DNA from: Bimuria novae-zelandiae CBS 107.79
Lineage: Eukaryota; Ascomycota; Dothideomycetes; Pleosporales; Didymosphaeriaceae
Reading direction: 5' to 3'
Length of the DNA: 64,000 nucleotides
NCBI GenBank assembly: GCA_010015655.1
Contig: ML976672.1
Location: 942,809 to 1,006,808 of the forward strand
The position numbers were made by a program, and so were the translations under genes. Below, in pieces: positions 20,550 to 30,681 of this stretch. Each line of letters opens with the position of its first letter. Positions within the stretch are counted from its first letter, which is position 1. Under the pieces are notes generated by a model. That model saw only the letters and a program-made list of their open reading frames with translations, was not told the DNA's origin and did no database searches.

Positions 20550-23071
20550 GTTGACGTTCTCTTTGTGAAGTTGCTTGGAGTAGGTGAGCGTAAAGACGAG
20601 GGACTGTTTTGGTCTCGTCTTTGTATGGGAGGAAGCGATGAGTCACACGCTCATGCAGCCACCGCTGGGCAGAGTATGAGTCGATACGGACGGACTGGCA
20701 AGGTTAGCTGTAGCAACTGTTCTTGAGGAGGAGGGACTTATAAAAAAAAGAAATGCCGCCCCGAAGGACGGCTTGCGGAACAACCCACGTACGACCCCCC
20801 ACCGCAAACTCCCTCTTCCACGCTGACGTGCAAGCGATGTCCTCTGTTCGAACATGCGGCGGTGACACCATCCCAGATATGGCCCAGATCAAGCGACAGA
20901 GAAGACGGTCATGCTGATCAGCAAATAATCTCGCTCGAATGCATTGTGAATCAGACCGAGGGGCCACACAGTCTCGCAGTCAATGTTGACAGACAGGTCG
21001 AAGCCTTGATCCTCACTCTAGAGAGGTCCCGTCGCCAGAGTCTTTGAGATGTGTGCTATGCCTCCCTTTTCGATATCGCAAGCATCTACCGTGATTGTTG
21101 TGTTTGATCGACCGCGACCTTCCTGTGGCTGTGCCCTTGTCGTTGCAGCCTTTCTTAGAACAGTACACTGCGGATGTCGAACATCAGCATCGCAAACCCG
21201 CAGCGCTTCGGAACAAGCCACTCGCCATATCCCCTCGCCCTGCCATGCTTCTCGTCGCATCGAGACCTTCATATTCGTGGACCGTGACGAGCCAATGGAC
21301 AAGGTCCTAGCCAGAACAGCACAACCGTCGCGCAACTCTCTTCCCGGACACCATCATCTGAACCAGCAGATGCTTCTCTCTGTATGTTATAGCATGACTT
21401 TCAGAGACTAGTTTTTGTTTCCTTCCCGGTTCCTTGAGAGGGATTGGGAGGCCTAATGCGGACAAATAACATCCTCAAAAACCGCACGGTCGCATCCGTA
21501 ACAGTGAAAGAACTGCTCGGATGAAGTAGTAGGTAGACGCTCGCCAATACAGCTGCACGCTGAACGTACAGGTTAACGATTGACGCGGCTGGTCGGATAT
21601 TACCATAGGTAACAAGTGTCGGTGATGTGACTCGTGACACAGGCTAGGTAACAACGAAGATAGCGCCATAGGTTGGAGATCTGGTGAGGACTTGCGTCCT
21701 TGTTGGGGGTATCAGACCTACCAGGTGCTGATGAGATGCACGGAGATCTTCTTCGCGGTCGCAATGAGCAAGATCTGTACTTTCCACCGTAGAGTACAAA
21801 CGCCGCGTATCAAGTCCAACCCCACGTGAACCCTGTGGAGCAGTCTTTGTGAACAAACGAGGCTTTGGGTCCGGAGCGTGACGGTCCGTCAATGTGATGA
21901 CAATAACAAACTGAGCTGCGTTGAGACCTCGCTGGGCATGCAAGACACCTTTCTGACGAGTGGGTCTCTACAGCATGCAATTCGAGACGTCCGTGTGTGA
22001 GACTTGACCAAAGGTCTGAACCGTGCTCTCCCTCTGCCCCTCCGTTCAATCAAAGATGCTTCGACAGGACGTGAATGTTTTTGGTACTTGATGTTACAGC
22101 TCCTCTCGGCTCCTGAAACAGATGGGTGCGCCAGCGGTATTCAAGATTCCAATGACAATCCTCGGCCGAGGTGTCCGGCATCTCCCTCCAGATCTTTCCT
22201 CTTTGACGTAGTCATAGCTGTCAACCAAGCTATCCGTAATGGCCAGAGTCTGTTGCACGTTTGAGTAGCCGACGTGGTTCTCGCATGAGAACTTTAACAC
22301 CCCGACAGGCACATGGAACCTCAAATTAGAAGCCTAGCTTCCGTACCTCAAATCTCCCTTTTGAGCTTTCTTGCGTGCCGTTGCACCCGGAGGCACTTCA
22401 GCAGCCGTCCAGCGTCTAGTCGGAAGGTCGGCGACATGACCGCGATGCTGTTCGCGCGCGTACGAGACGCGGCGAATACCGAAAAATGATTAGGGTTAAG
22501 ATCCGAGCCCGCCCTCCTCACGCACTACCCTAGCGTTGCCACCAGAGCGCAAAGGCAAGCATGCAGACACCCATTGAGACCTGGCAAGAGACTCGGGTGT
22601 GTGCCGGCCAATGCACGTACGCGAGGCGCCGTGAGGCACCAAAAGGAAGACGAACATCGGCAACTATGGGGAAAGTGACATGCTGTTGCAGCTTGCAAGG
22701 CAAGCGAGAGAAGTATTGGTGAATGGGAAGATTGTTGGAGGCCGTCCCGCCGTTTTTGACATAGTCAGAGGTTGCCATGGGGTTGTCGCGGTCCAGAATC
22801 CAGTAGCGATGCGAAAGAGACAGCGGCGACAGTTTGATGTAGGAAAGGCGCCATGCGCTGTGGAATAGTCGAGGTTGTTGTCAGCGAGAAGCAGCTGGAA
22901 AGTCACCCCCAGGGGTGGCTGGACGCGTTCGGCAGGAACGCGCCAAGCGAATTGGGATTAGCGCGTTTCGCGCCATCACGCTTTCCTTCTCGGGACGATG
23001 AACAATCCACCGCATCTTCCTTCGCCACCTGTCCCACGTCCACCTCAATGCGCAGTGGTACCTGGAACACA
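20550..23071. other. 2.5-kb region without a convincing gene
   Basis: Several minus-strand fragments between 21.4 and 22.3 kb look weakly coding but are broken and unassigned. They may be relics. The start of the Rtp1 gene could extend upstream in frame to ATG 22853, but the protein similarity begins near 23072. Confidence 0.4.
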
Positions 23072-26000
23072 ATGGGGGCTGTAGAGAACGAAATAAATGC
23101 AGCAATACAGCTTATTGGCCCGTATCTAGGCAAAGGGCCGGTGCCGCAGCAAGAATCCAGCGATTTGCCTCGCCTACTCAAAGAATCTCTCTCTCATCTG
23201 CAGGCCATAAATACTGCAGAACAAGCCGCTGCTCCAGATGCGCCGTATGATGCATCCCTTGTGGGAATTGTGTACGGCCTGCTCGACTTGATTACCTCGA
23301 TCGGCATCTTGCCCTTCCTGTCTCGTGGAGTCGTCTTTGGCCAGCGCCCGCAGTCTGTCCTAGTGGTGTCGATTCCGATACGTCCTAGTTCTGACCGAGA
23401 ACTCTTCTTCGATGCAGTTGACGTCTTGGTTCCTATTCTTGAACAAGACGGCTCAGGGGTGCAACCGCTGCTCAGCCAGCGCATTTTCCCAGATGTCTTT
23501 TCTGCGCTTGCCGAACTCTCATTCTCACCGCAGCTAGATGCGGGCGTACACGCCAGGTACACACCTCTATATGAGAGAATTCTCGCTACGACACCTGTCT
23601 CGCGCTTGCTACCTATCTTGACGTCTTTGCTTCAGCAAGATGTTCCGCCGTGGTGGAAACCACGACTGGCCAAAGAGCTCACCATGATGCCGCTTCGTTC
23701 TCACGGTGTCCGGCATACCATCGAGTTTCTAGCCATGTCGTACCTGTCCAAAAACTCACAGGTACCGCAAGATGCTGCTGGTCCGCAATCGAAGCTGCCT
23801 TTACCACTTGAATCTATTACACAAGCCGCACGTCTACTTTCTGCTGTTCCTGTCGAAATGTCACAGGACGAGTGGTTCACCAAGCTAGTGCCTCAGCTGT
23901 TCGCTTTGCTAGATGGAAAGGAAGGTAAAGAGCTCAGTCGCGCAGCTGGACAGATCATAGCAGGGGGTATTCTGAATAAGAAGAGCACCGGCGCACCAAA
24001 CACCATTGGTTGGGAGCTTTTTGCGAAGCCTTTGCTCGACACCATCTCCCCAAAGATGACTGGAGCAACCGATCCAAAAAATGGCACAGTTGTAGATGAA
24101 CAGCACCTACGTCGTGCGTTGAGTCGACTGGCTACTATCGCTTCTTCATATTCGCATGCCGGGCTCTTGAAACGCCTCGTTGGCCCGATCATCCTACCGC
24201 TATGGGGCCTGATCACGTACACATCATCACGCCCATCTCTCGATAAGGGGTGGACGGAGCTCCCCCGTGCGATCATACACCGCTACCTCACACTTGCTTG
24301 CGAAGTCCCACGAGTTGGCCTTCTCTCGAACAACATCTTCTGGGACGGGGAACCTTCTTGGACGTTCGCGCCCGGCTCTCAAGGCGGCATCGAAATTCGA
24401 AGGCGGGCCCAGACCAATGACGGCATCGGAGACATGGGTGGCCTACTTGCACGAATGGGCAGTGTCGACCAATACGTGGGTCTCCTCGTCTTGTTGTTGG
24501 CGGAAGCCAATATTGAAGACTCGGTTGCGGGTGCGATATTTATCCAATCCACGAAAAAATGGTTATCACCAGGTTCGCAGTCGGCAGCCTCGTTGACTCT
24601 TGAGCCTGATATGGATCCGCTCTCGGCTCTGGTTGATGCAAAGTTCTCAGAAACACTAGCAACACGGTTCAAGGAGAAATTCGCTCGGAGTCCGCAGCAC
24701 ATCATCGAGCTCATGGGCCAACTTCTACAAAATTTCGTCGACGAACATCGGAAGAAGACGAAAGACTTGAAGAACAGACATAAGCCTAGCCGAGCAAACC
24801 TGGGGAAGCTTACACAGTCCACGTCAGCTATGGATAAAGGAAATACCGATGATGGCTCAGAGGATCTCGTGTCTTTCGCCATTAGCATCACCAGCACTCT
24901 CCTCGCCTCGCCTGACTTTCAACCAACGCCGGAGATCGCCAGAGTAACAGATGCCATGCTTCCTTCTCTCCAGTATCTGTCTCAATCTACTCACCAGCTC
25001 GCACTGCCTCCGTTGATCACTAACGCAGCAACAAACGCCATTCGACTCCTCCAACCGGCCTCGATCCCGACTCCCACGACAGATCCCCAAGCCCAGCACC
25101 GTGAAACACTGAAAACCGCTCTCGCGGACCTAACCTCTGACGAACCGCCAAACCGCGTCTGGGCCCTCACAACGATCCGAAAGCTCATCGAGGATCCCAC
25201 CGCCTTCCCCATCCTCGACGTTCCCTCCCTAACGCACACCCTCCTCTCCGCCTCCCTCTCTGACCCCGAATCCTACGTCAACACCGCCGCCATCCCGACC
25301 ACCATGGCGCTCGCGACCCGCGCTTCTAATCCTACCATCCGCATCCTCGTCGACGCCTTCACCGACGTCGACGAGCGCTCGCTACGCCTCAAGAAGGAAA
25401 AGGAGATCGAACACGCACTCGACTTCCGGCTCCGTGTCGGCGAGGTCCTGAATAATATCATCGCGGACGACGTATTCTGGCACGCACGCAGCACGCCTGT
25501 GACGGCGAAGTACGCGGCTTTGAAATGGGTGGTCGAAGCGACGCTATCGCTGGCGTCGCGGCGTGGACAGCGCAAGCAGACGCTTGCGAAGCGCGACGAG
25601 CTTGCGCGCAAGGAGCAGCAGACGCAAGATGAGGGTGAGGCGGCGTGGGGCGGGCCGATCCCCAACTTGTTGGATCCAGGGGCGGAGGATCCGAAGGAGC
25701 AGGCAGAGCGGGACGAGCTGTTTAAAATTGTGCAGGGCTGGGAGGATACGGGGATTGAGGAGGATGTGAGGGTTCGCGCTTCGGCGTTGAGTGTGCTGGG
25801 GAGCGTGTTGGAGAGGAGGTTGGAGCTGTTGAGTCAGGTTACGGTGGATGCAGCTTTGCAGATGGTGCTGCTGATTGCTACGATGGAGACTGCTGAGGTG
25901 AAGGGGATTTTGAGGCGCGCTGCTGTGCTGGTTGTTATGGGGCTGCTGAGGGGTATGGACGCGCTGCTTGAAGATGGGAAGGAGAGCGTGGTAGGAATGG

Positions 26001-26266
26001 AGGCGAGGCAGACGGAGGAGGTCGAGAGGGTGATGCACTGGGCAAGGGACGAAGACGTAGACGGGATGGTTAGAGACCATGCGGGTAGCGTGATTGAGGG
26101 CTTGGAGACATGGAGGATGAAGAAGCTGTACAAGATCAGGGACGAAGGAATGAGGCTAGGGCCGGATCTGGGCCTGGAAGGACACTTGCAGGGACTAAAT
26201 GTACAGCCTCTAGTAGAGCGGAAAGGAAGTGGAAGGAAGGGCCTGGTTGTGGAGGAGATTGAGTAG
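23072..26266 (+). CDS. RTP1: Rtp1/Tango6-like RNA polymerase II nuclear import/assembly factor
   Basis: Single exon of 1,064 aa from the ATG at 23072 (MGAVENEINAAIQLIGPYLG). The frame is open further upstream to 22853, but the added residues look non-conserved. It is all-helical HEAT/ARM-like throughout. The C-terminal third has the two blocks that define the family: RTP1_C1 at about 686-800 (EPPNRVWALTTIRKLI...SLSDPESYVNTAAI) and RTP1_C2 at about 895-940 (VRVRASALSVLGSVLE...LLSQVTVDAALQ). Yeast Rtp1 links RNA polymerase II subunits to the nuclear import route and nucleoporins; the animal homologue is TANGO6/TMCO7. There is an acidic or Lys-rich linker around residues 545-620. A cytosolic/nuclear role is inferred from homologues. 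Confidence 0.88.
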   Translation: MGAVENEINAAIQLIGPYLGKGPVPQQESSDLPRLLKESLSHLQAINTAEQAAAPDAPYDASLVGIVYGLLDLITSIGILPFLSRGVVFGQRPQSVLVVSIPIRPSSDRELFFDAVDVLVPILEQDGSGVQPLLSQRIFPDVFSALAELSFSPQLDAGVHARYTPLYERILATTPVSRLLPILTSLLQQDVPPWWKPRLAKELTMMPLRSHGVRHTIEFLAMSYLSKNSQVPQDAAGPQSKLPLPLESITQAARLLSAVPVEMSQDEWFTKLVPQLFALLDGKEGKELSRAAGQIIAGGILNKKSTGAPNTIGWELFAKPLLDTISPKMTGATDPKNGTVVDEQHLRRALSRLATIASSYSHAGLLKRLVGPIILPLWGLITYTSSRPSLDKGWTELPRAIIHRYLTLACEVPRVGLLSNNIFWDGEPSWTFAPGSQGGIEIRRRAQTNDGIGDMGGLLARMGSVDQYVGLLVLLLAEANIEDSVAGAIFIQSTKKWLSPGSQSAASLTLEPDMDPLSALVDAKFSETLATRFKEKFARSPQHIIELMGQLLQNFVDEHRKKTKDLKNRHKPSRANLGKLTQSTSAMDKGNTDDGSEDLVSFAISITSTLLASPDFQPTPEIARVTDAMLPSLQYLSQSTHQLALPPLITNAATNAIRLLQPASIPTPTTDPQAQHRETLKTALADLTSDEPPNRVWALTTIRKLIEDPTAFPILDVPSLTHTLLSASLSDPESYVNTAAIPTTMALATRASNPTIRILVDAFTDVDERSLRLKKEKEIEHALDFRLRVGEVLNNIIADDVFWHARSTPVTAKYAALKWVVEATLSLASRRGQRKQTLAKRDELARKEQQTQDEGEAAWGGPIPNLLDPGAEDPKEQAERDELFKIVQGWEDTGIEEDVRVRASALSVLGSVLERRLELLSQVTVDAALQMVLLIATMETAEVKGILRRAAVLVVMGLLRGMDALLEDGKESVVGMEARQTEEVERVMHWARDEDVDGMVRDHAGSVIEGLETWRMKKLYKIRDEGMRLGPDLGLEGHLQGLNVQPLVERKGSGRKGLVVEEIE

Positions 26267-26507
26267 ATTCGTTAGGCCTGTAGGCCTAATGTCTTAGATG
26301 CCGCCCATTTCCCGTTCATACGCCAACTGCTCTCGTGGTATCAAAAAGTTTTTTGCGCGTGGTGTCGCCGTGTTCCGCGCTGCGCTTCGTGCAAATTCCT
26401 CCAGTCGCTGTTGTCGCTCGCATATGTGTGGTCCTCGCGTGGCGACCTTGAATCCGCGTGCCCTGTCCTTTTGCTGCTGCATGTATTTTCAGCCCCCCAA
26501 CAATCTC

Positions 26508-26960
26508 TCAACCCGACATGGCGGTGTCCTTCGGCGCCTTCGGTTCCACCTGGTCTGCTGCTCCAATCCAGAGTACGTTGTTGCATCTAAACATAATCAG
26601 CACTGCGCTATTGGAGCCCTATATAAACAAGGATAAGCGCACCTGATCAGCACCTGGCCGAGCTGCCCTGAGCTCTGTCCGTTGATAAACTCTTCGGTGT
26701 TGTTCAGCTGGATGTTCATGTAGAGATCCACAGAGACAAGGCGGCCCTTGTACTCTGTCTCGCCCCACTTGAGGCGCACGAGGATGTCTTTGTCGACCCT
26801 ATACAGGGTCAGCAATCGACCTTATATTTGCACGGAGCGGGTAGAAGGCGGTACGTACAAGCTCTGGAGCATGGGACGGGGGTTGAAGGGCGCGACTGGA
26901 GCCTGGTACCGGGTTAGCGTTGTGAAGAAGAGGGCAGAAGGAATATACACTTACACTCAT
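26508..26960 (-). CDS. SMX3: small nuclear ribonucleoprotein SmF
   Basis: Four exons on the minus strand: 26960-26955, 26902-26859, 26798-26643 and 26586-26508, giving 94 aa. Exon 1 encodes only Met-Ser. The Sm1 motif ([21 protein letters not shown], Sm-fold strands 1-3, about residues 19-39) and Sm2 motif ([13 protein letters not shown], about 63-75) are intact, with the SmF-specific EYKG and YMNIQL segments. SmF is one of the seven proteins forming the ring on U1, U2, U4 and U5 snRNA, so it acts in pre-mRNA splicing. All three introns are short (52-60 nt) and preserve phase. It is head-to-head with the CZIB gene. Confidence 0.92.
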
Positions 26961-27198
26961 AATCGCAGTAGTATAAGACTTTCTGGATATAGAAGGGAAA
27001 GTGCCGGTACTGACGCTGCACGCGACGGAAGAGTTGCGCGCGGTGAGAGCTCCAAGCCGCGTCGCAACAGAAAGTTCGCCAAGCCCAAAAACGCGCAACC
27101 AATCAGGCACCGCTACACCCCGCCCCCGCAAAGAGCTCATGCTTCCCAAGCTCTTGTAGCAGCAGAATTCAAAACACTTCAATTACAATTTAGACAAT
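26961..27198. promoter_or_regulatory. 238-bp divergent promoter, SmF / CZIB
   Basis: The two start codons are separated by only 238 bp and the genes point away from each other, so the promoter must be shared or overlapping. No clear TATA box was noted. Confidence 0.6.
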
Positions 27199-27897
27199 AT
27201 GGTGCTCGCGCTTGCTCTTTCCGCCGAGCTGAATGGGTAAGTACTTTACTTGATTCATGTTGTTGTTCAGGTTCTAATTATTCCAGCGTTACCGACCTCC
27301 GCCCAACCGACACCGAAGAAGCGCCCTTCCACTATACCTTCGAGGTGCAGTGCACATCATGTCGTGAGACGCATCCGAACTTTGTTACGATGACCCGCTT
27401 CGTACGGCTGCCTCCTCCCACAATACCTATATAACGTTACCGTATCTAATACACGGTAGGAAATGAACGAAGTCAGCGGTAGCAGAGGCGAAGCCAACTT
27501 CGTCTGGAAGTGCAAGAACTGTAAGGTTGCTCTTTCCCGGTCCTTCTACCATCACCTGCGCTAATTCCTTTCCAGAGAGAACATTCGGCGAATATCAAGG
27601 CCGCACCGGCGACGTACGAGCAGTCGGATCCGGCGAAGACGGTGAATATATTGGAGTTTGATTGTAGGGGGTTGGAATTTACCGATTTCAGGGCGGAGGT
27701 GAGTGGATGGGTGTATGTGTGAGTGGGAGGGGGCGGTGCTGATGTGTGTGTAGGGTGAATTCGAAGCTAAGGGCGCCGAGTCGGGGACGAAGTTTGCGGC
27801 GATTGATCTGTCGGAGGGCGAGTGGTTCGATTATGATGAGAAGGCGGGCGAGGAGGTGAGTATTACGAATGTGAAGTGGCAGATTCGGAGGGCATGA
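27199..27897 (+). CDS. CZIB/DUF866 CXXC zinc-binding protein
   Basis: Five exons: 27199-27236, 27287-27401, 27460-27525, 27576-27698 and 27754-27897, giving 161 aa. Two CxxC pairs form the zinc site: CTSC in VQCTSCRETH (about residues 36-39) and CKNC in VWKCKNCKREHSA (about 68-71). The family core SGSRGEANFVWKC and the tail ESGTKFAAIDLSEGEWFDYDEKAGEEVSI are well conserved. This is the eukaryotic CXXC-motif zinc-binding protein family (human C1orf123/CZIB). Its exact role is not established. The third intron uses a less usual GTTGCT donor, chosen because it alone keeps the conserved CKNCKRE reading. Confidence 0.9.
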
Positions 27898-28652
27898 TGG
27901 ATGAGCTGCGAAGACTACCATGGTGCGTGGCTCTATGGATGCGATGCATGGTTACGACGGCAGAAAGATCTAAGTCGCTAGATGAGCCAGCAAGATGAGG
28001 GCTGGATACCAACGGAGGGACAGCTATATTTTCGAGGGAATAAAGCAGATCATGAGCGAGTGTGCGATTGTTTGTTGCAACAATAGCATATAACCTCGAC
28101 GGTTGGTTCAGCAGGAACGACCGGAAAACTGATCGCTAAGACGCAGGAATTTGTGTGAGCCATGTATGACATGTTCACGTCGACACAACCTTGGAAAATG
28201 ACAGAACATGTGACCGTCTGGCACAGTTTTGCGTTTCCAGCGGACACTTGATCTGGAGCCCGGTGAGTGTTTTGTTAACCCTTAACGTTAGGCTATACAA
28301 TAGGTGATATAAATTGTTTGAAAGAGGAGTACGTTGAAGTGCCCAGGTGGCATGCATGCAGGCAGACGGAAGGAGCGTCTGTGGAATTGGCAGGAGCCCC
28401 GCAAGGCTATGTAGGCAGCAACTTTCGTCCCCAGCGATCCGACACTCCTACACCTCACTCCCTTCTGGTTTGCAACAGCTGTCGATACCTTCGAATTCGC
28501 AGCTCCGGATCGGCTTTAACCGGAAAATACACTGGACATAACTACGCCGCACCAGCCACGGCGTCACGACCGGACTGGAGAACAGCTCCTACCTTACGCC
28601 GCTGCTTGGGTGGAAGGCGATTTACGCAGTTCGGGAACTTTTCTTTGTAGAC
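27898..28652. other. 755-bp intergenic region
   Basis: No supported gene. It contains the promoter of the HET-domain locus. Confidence 0.5.
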
Positions 28653-30681
28653 ATGGCAACGCTAGACTCCGAGTTCACCTACAATCCTCTTCGCTCGGAT
28701 GACTCCATCAGGCTCTTACACATCCTCCCGGCCACCGAAGCGAGTGAAAGACTTTCCGTTCTGTGCAAAGAGCACATTCGTGACGCCGAAGAAACGTACA
28801 TAACCATATCGTACACATGGGACAACCAGCCGTTCACAAGAGAAATCCTAGTGAACGGGGGTCGACTCCTCGCAACTCACAACGCTTACGAAGCTCTCAA
28901 AGCCCTTCGGCAAGTAGATCGGACCCATTGTGTTTGGATCGACGCCATATGCATCAATCAAACCGATGATGCCGAGAAGATCAAGCAGGTACGCAGGATG
29001 CGAGATGTTTATGCGAATGCTCAACATACAATGATCTGGCTTGGAGACCCAACTCCAGGAATTACGGCCGCTATGCGCTTTATACACTCGCTTCATCAAG
29101 TCCTAGTTAAATTATCGCAGCCCGATGACCACGGTCGGGTGAACGCCCCAGGTGCTGCATACGAGCTACTTAGTGTATTTGGTCTCTCTGAACAAGATGC
29201 TATTCGGGCAGCACTCAAAGAGTTCTTCTCGTTACCATACTTTCGACGGACATGGATTGTTCAAGAGATCGCTGTCTCAGAATATGTAGTCGCTCGCTAT
29301 GGTAATGAGCATCCCCAGTGGGCCAAACTGGTAGACTTTGGCGCCCTCGATACGAATTTTTACCGGTACTTTACTCAAAGCCAACTCAGACGATACAGTC
29401 TGAAGCTCTGTCACGAAAGGCATGTCAGCCATCCAGTTTATGCTCTGGATCAGTGACGCACTGGTCCATCATAAGCTCGATTTCGCCGTCCTTCTCTCGT
29501 GGAGCCCCAATTTTCGAGCTTCGAACCCAAGGGACAAAGTGTTCGCTCTGCTCGGACTCCCTAGCAACACCAAGTCAGTTACACTAATCGCAGACGCTAC
29601 ATCTGTTGCAGTCGCGTTGGCAGACGAACGATCAGGTTTCACGATAGGAGCCGATTACCAGAGCTCCATTCGGGACGTCTATATTGAGGCCACGTACTTG
29701 GCAATGACGCAGGACACCAGCTTCAGACTTCTCTCATACGCAGGGAATACCGGACCGAGGACGGGCTATCTACCGTCATGGGTCTCGGATTTCTCTTACG
29801 AGGGGGCACAACACGTGACTTTCTGTTGTTATACTAAACATGTGAGCCGCCTTAATAGTGCCGGAGGTGATTGGTGGCGACCTGAGATGGATAAAGAATT
29901 TGTTTCATTGCTCCAGTCCGATATACTTCTGATAAGTGGACAATTCGTCGACGAGATTGGGTCCTACACGAGTGTCCATTTTACTTCGACAGCGATGCCT
30001 CCGGTACAAGGGAACAAAGGGAAACCACCCGAGCCATCGATGCAACGGTTCAAAGAAGTCATTGAGCTCGTATCTCACCGAGCTTCAACTCCAGGAGTGG
30101 AAGGAACTGCGAACTCGTTCAATCAGCAGCAGGCCGTTCCTTTAGCAGCCAAGGAGAACACCGACCATAAGAAGAGGATATCAGAGCTCGCATACCGGCT
30201 TTGGCGCACTCTGATCGCTGACAATATCTTCAAGCCCGGAAACGGGAAATTGACTATCACATCTCAGCAGATATACCTACAGGCGTTCTAGCTCAACCTA
30301 GGCTATATGCTGCTAGATCCCGCAATGGACGCCATTGGTCCGATGTGGGACATCGCAAAGTCTTATGTACAGAATACCGGAGCGACATCGGATAATATGC
30401 AGCAAATATTTGAATACGCCACTTCATCCAACAGGTGGACACTCGGTCGAAGTTTTAGAGTGACCGCGCAAGGAAGGTTTGCCCTTTTACCAGCTACGGC
30501 CCAGAAGGGAGACGATGTTATCATTGTGCAAGGAGCGGATTGCCCGTACATCGTTCGGCGAGAAGCAGATAGCGGTGAAGGCGGGTCGCGGTACTCTTTA
30601 GTAGGCGATTGCTACATCGAGGGAATCATGCAAGGCGAAGCACTCGATTACGAACTTTTGACTGATATCGCTCTTGTATAA
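28653..30681 (+). pseudogene. HET-domain protein gene with a frame change and a nonsense codon
   Basis: The first frame (28653-29456) gives a HET domain: ETYITISYTWDNQ, NAYEALKALRQ, VWIDAICINQTD and the MRDVYANAQHTMIWLGD block, about residues 45-135. HET proteins mediate allorecognition and programmed cell death of fused hyphae. Near 29400 the coding sense moves to another frame, which continues through the usual post-HET motif NPRDKVFALLGL (about 29530) and on to 30681. Within it, TAG at 30289-30291 interrupts otherwise continuous sequence (LQAF-stop-LNLGYMLLDP). A 40-nt intron (29366-29405, GT...AAG) would repair the frame change but is unusually short. The TAG would remain. The C-terminal part (LPATAQKGDDVIIVQGADCPYIVR...GDCYIEGIMQGEAL) is the typical HET-protein tail. 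Best read as an inactivated allele. Confidence 0.72.

Noticed and set aside
22485..22500. Single TTAGGG near 22490
   Set aside because: One copy only; not a telomeric repeat array.
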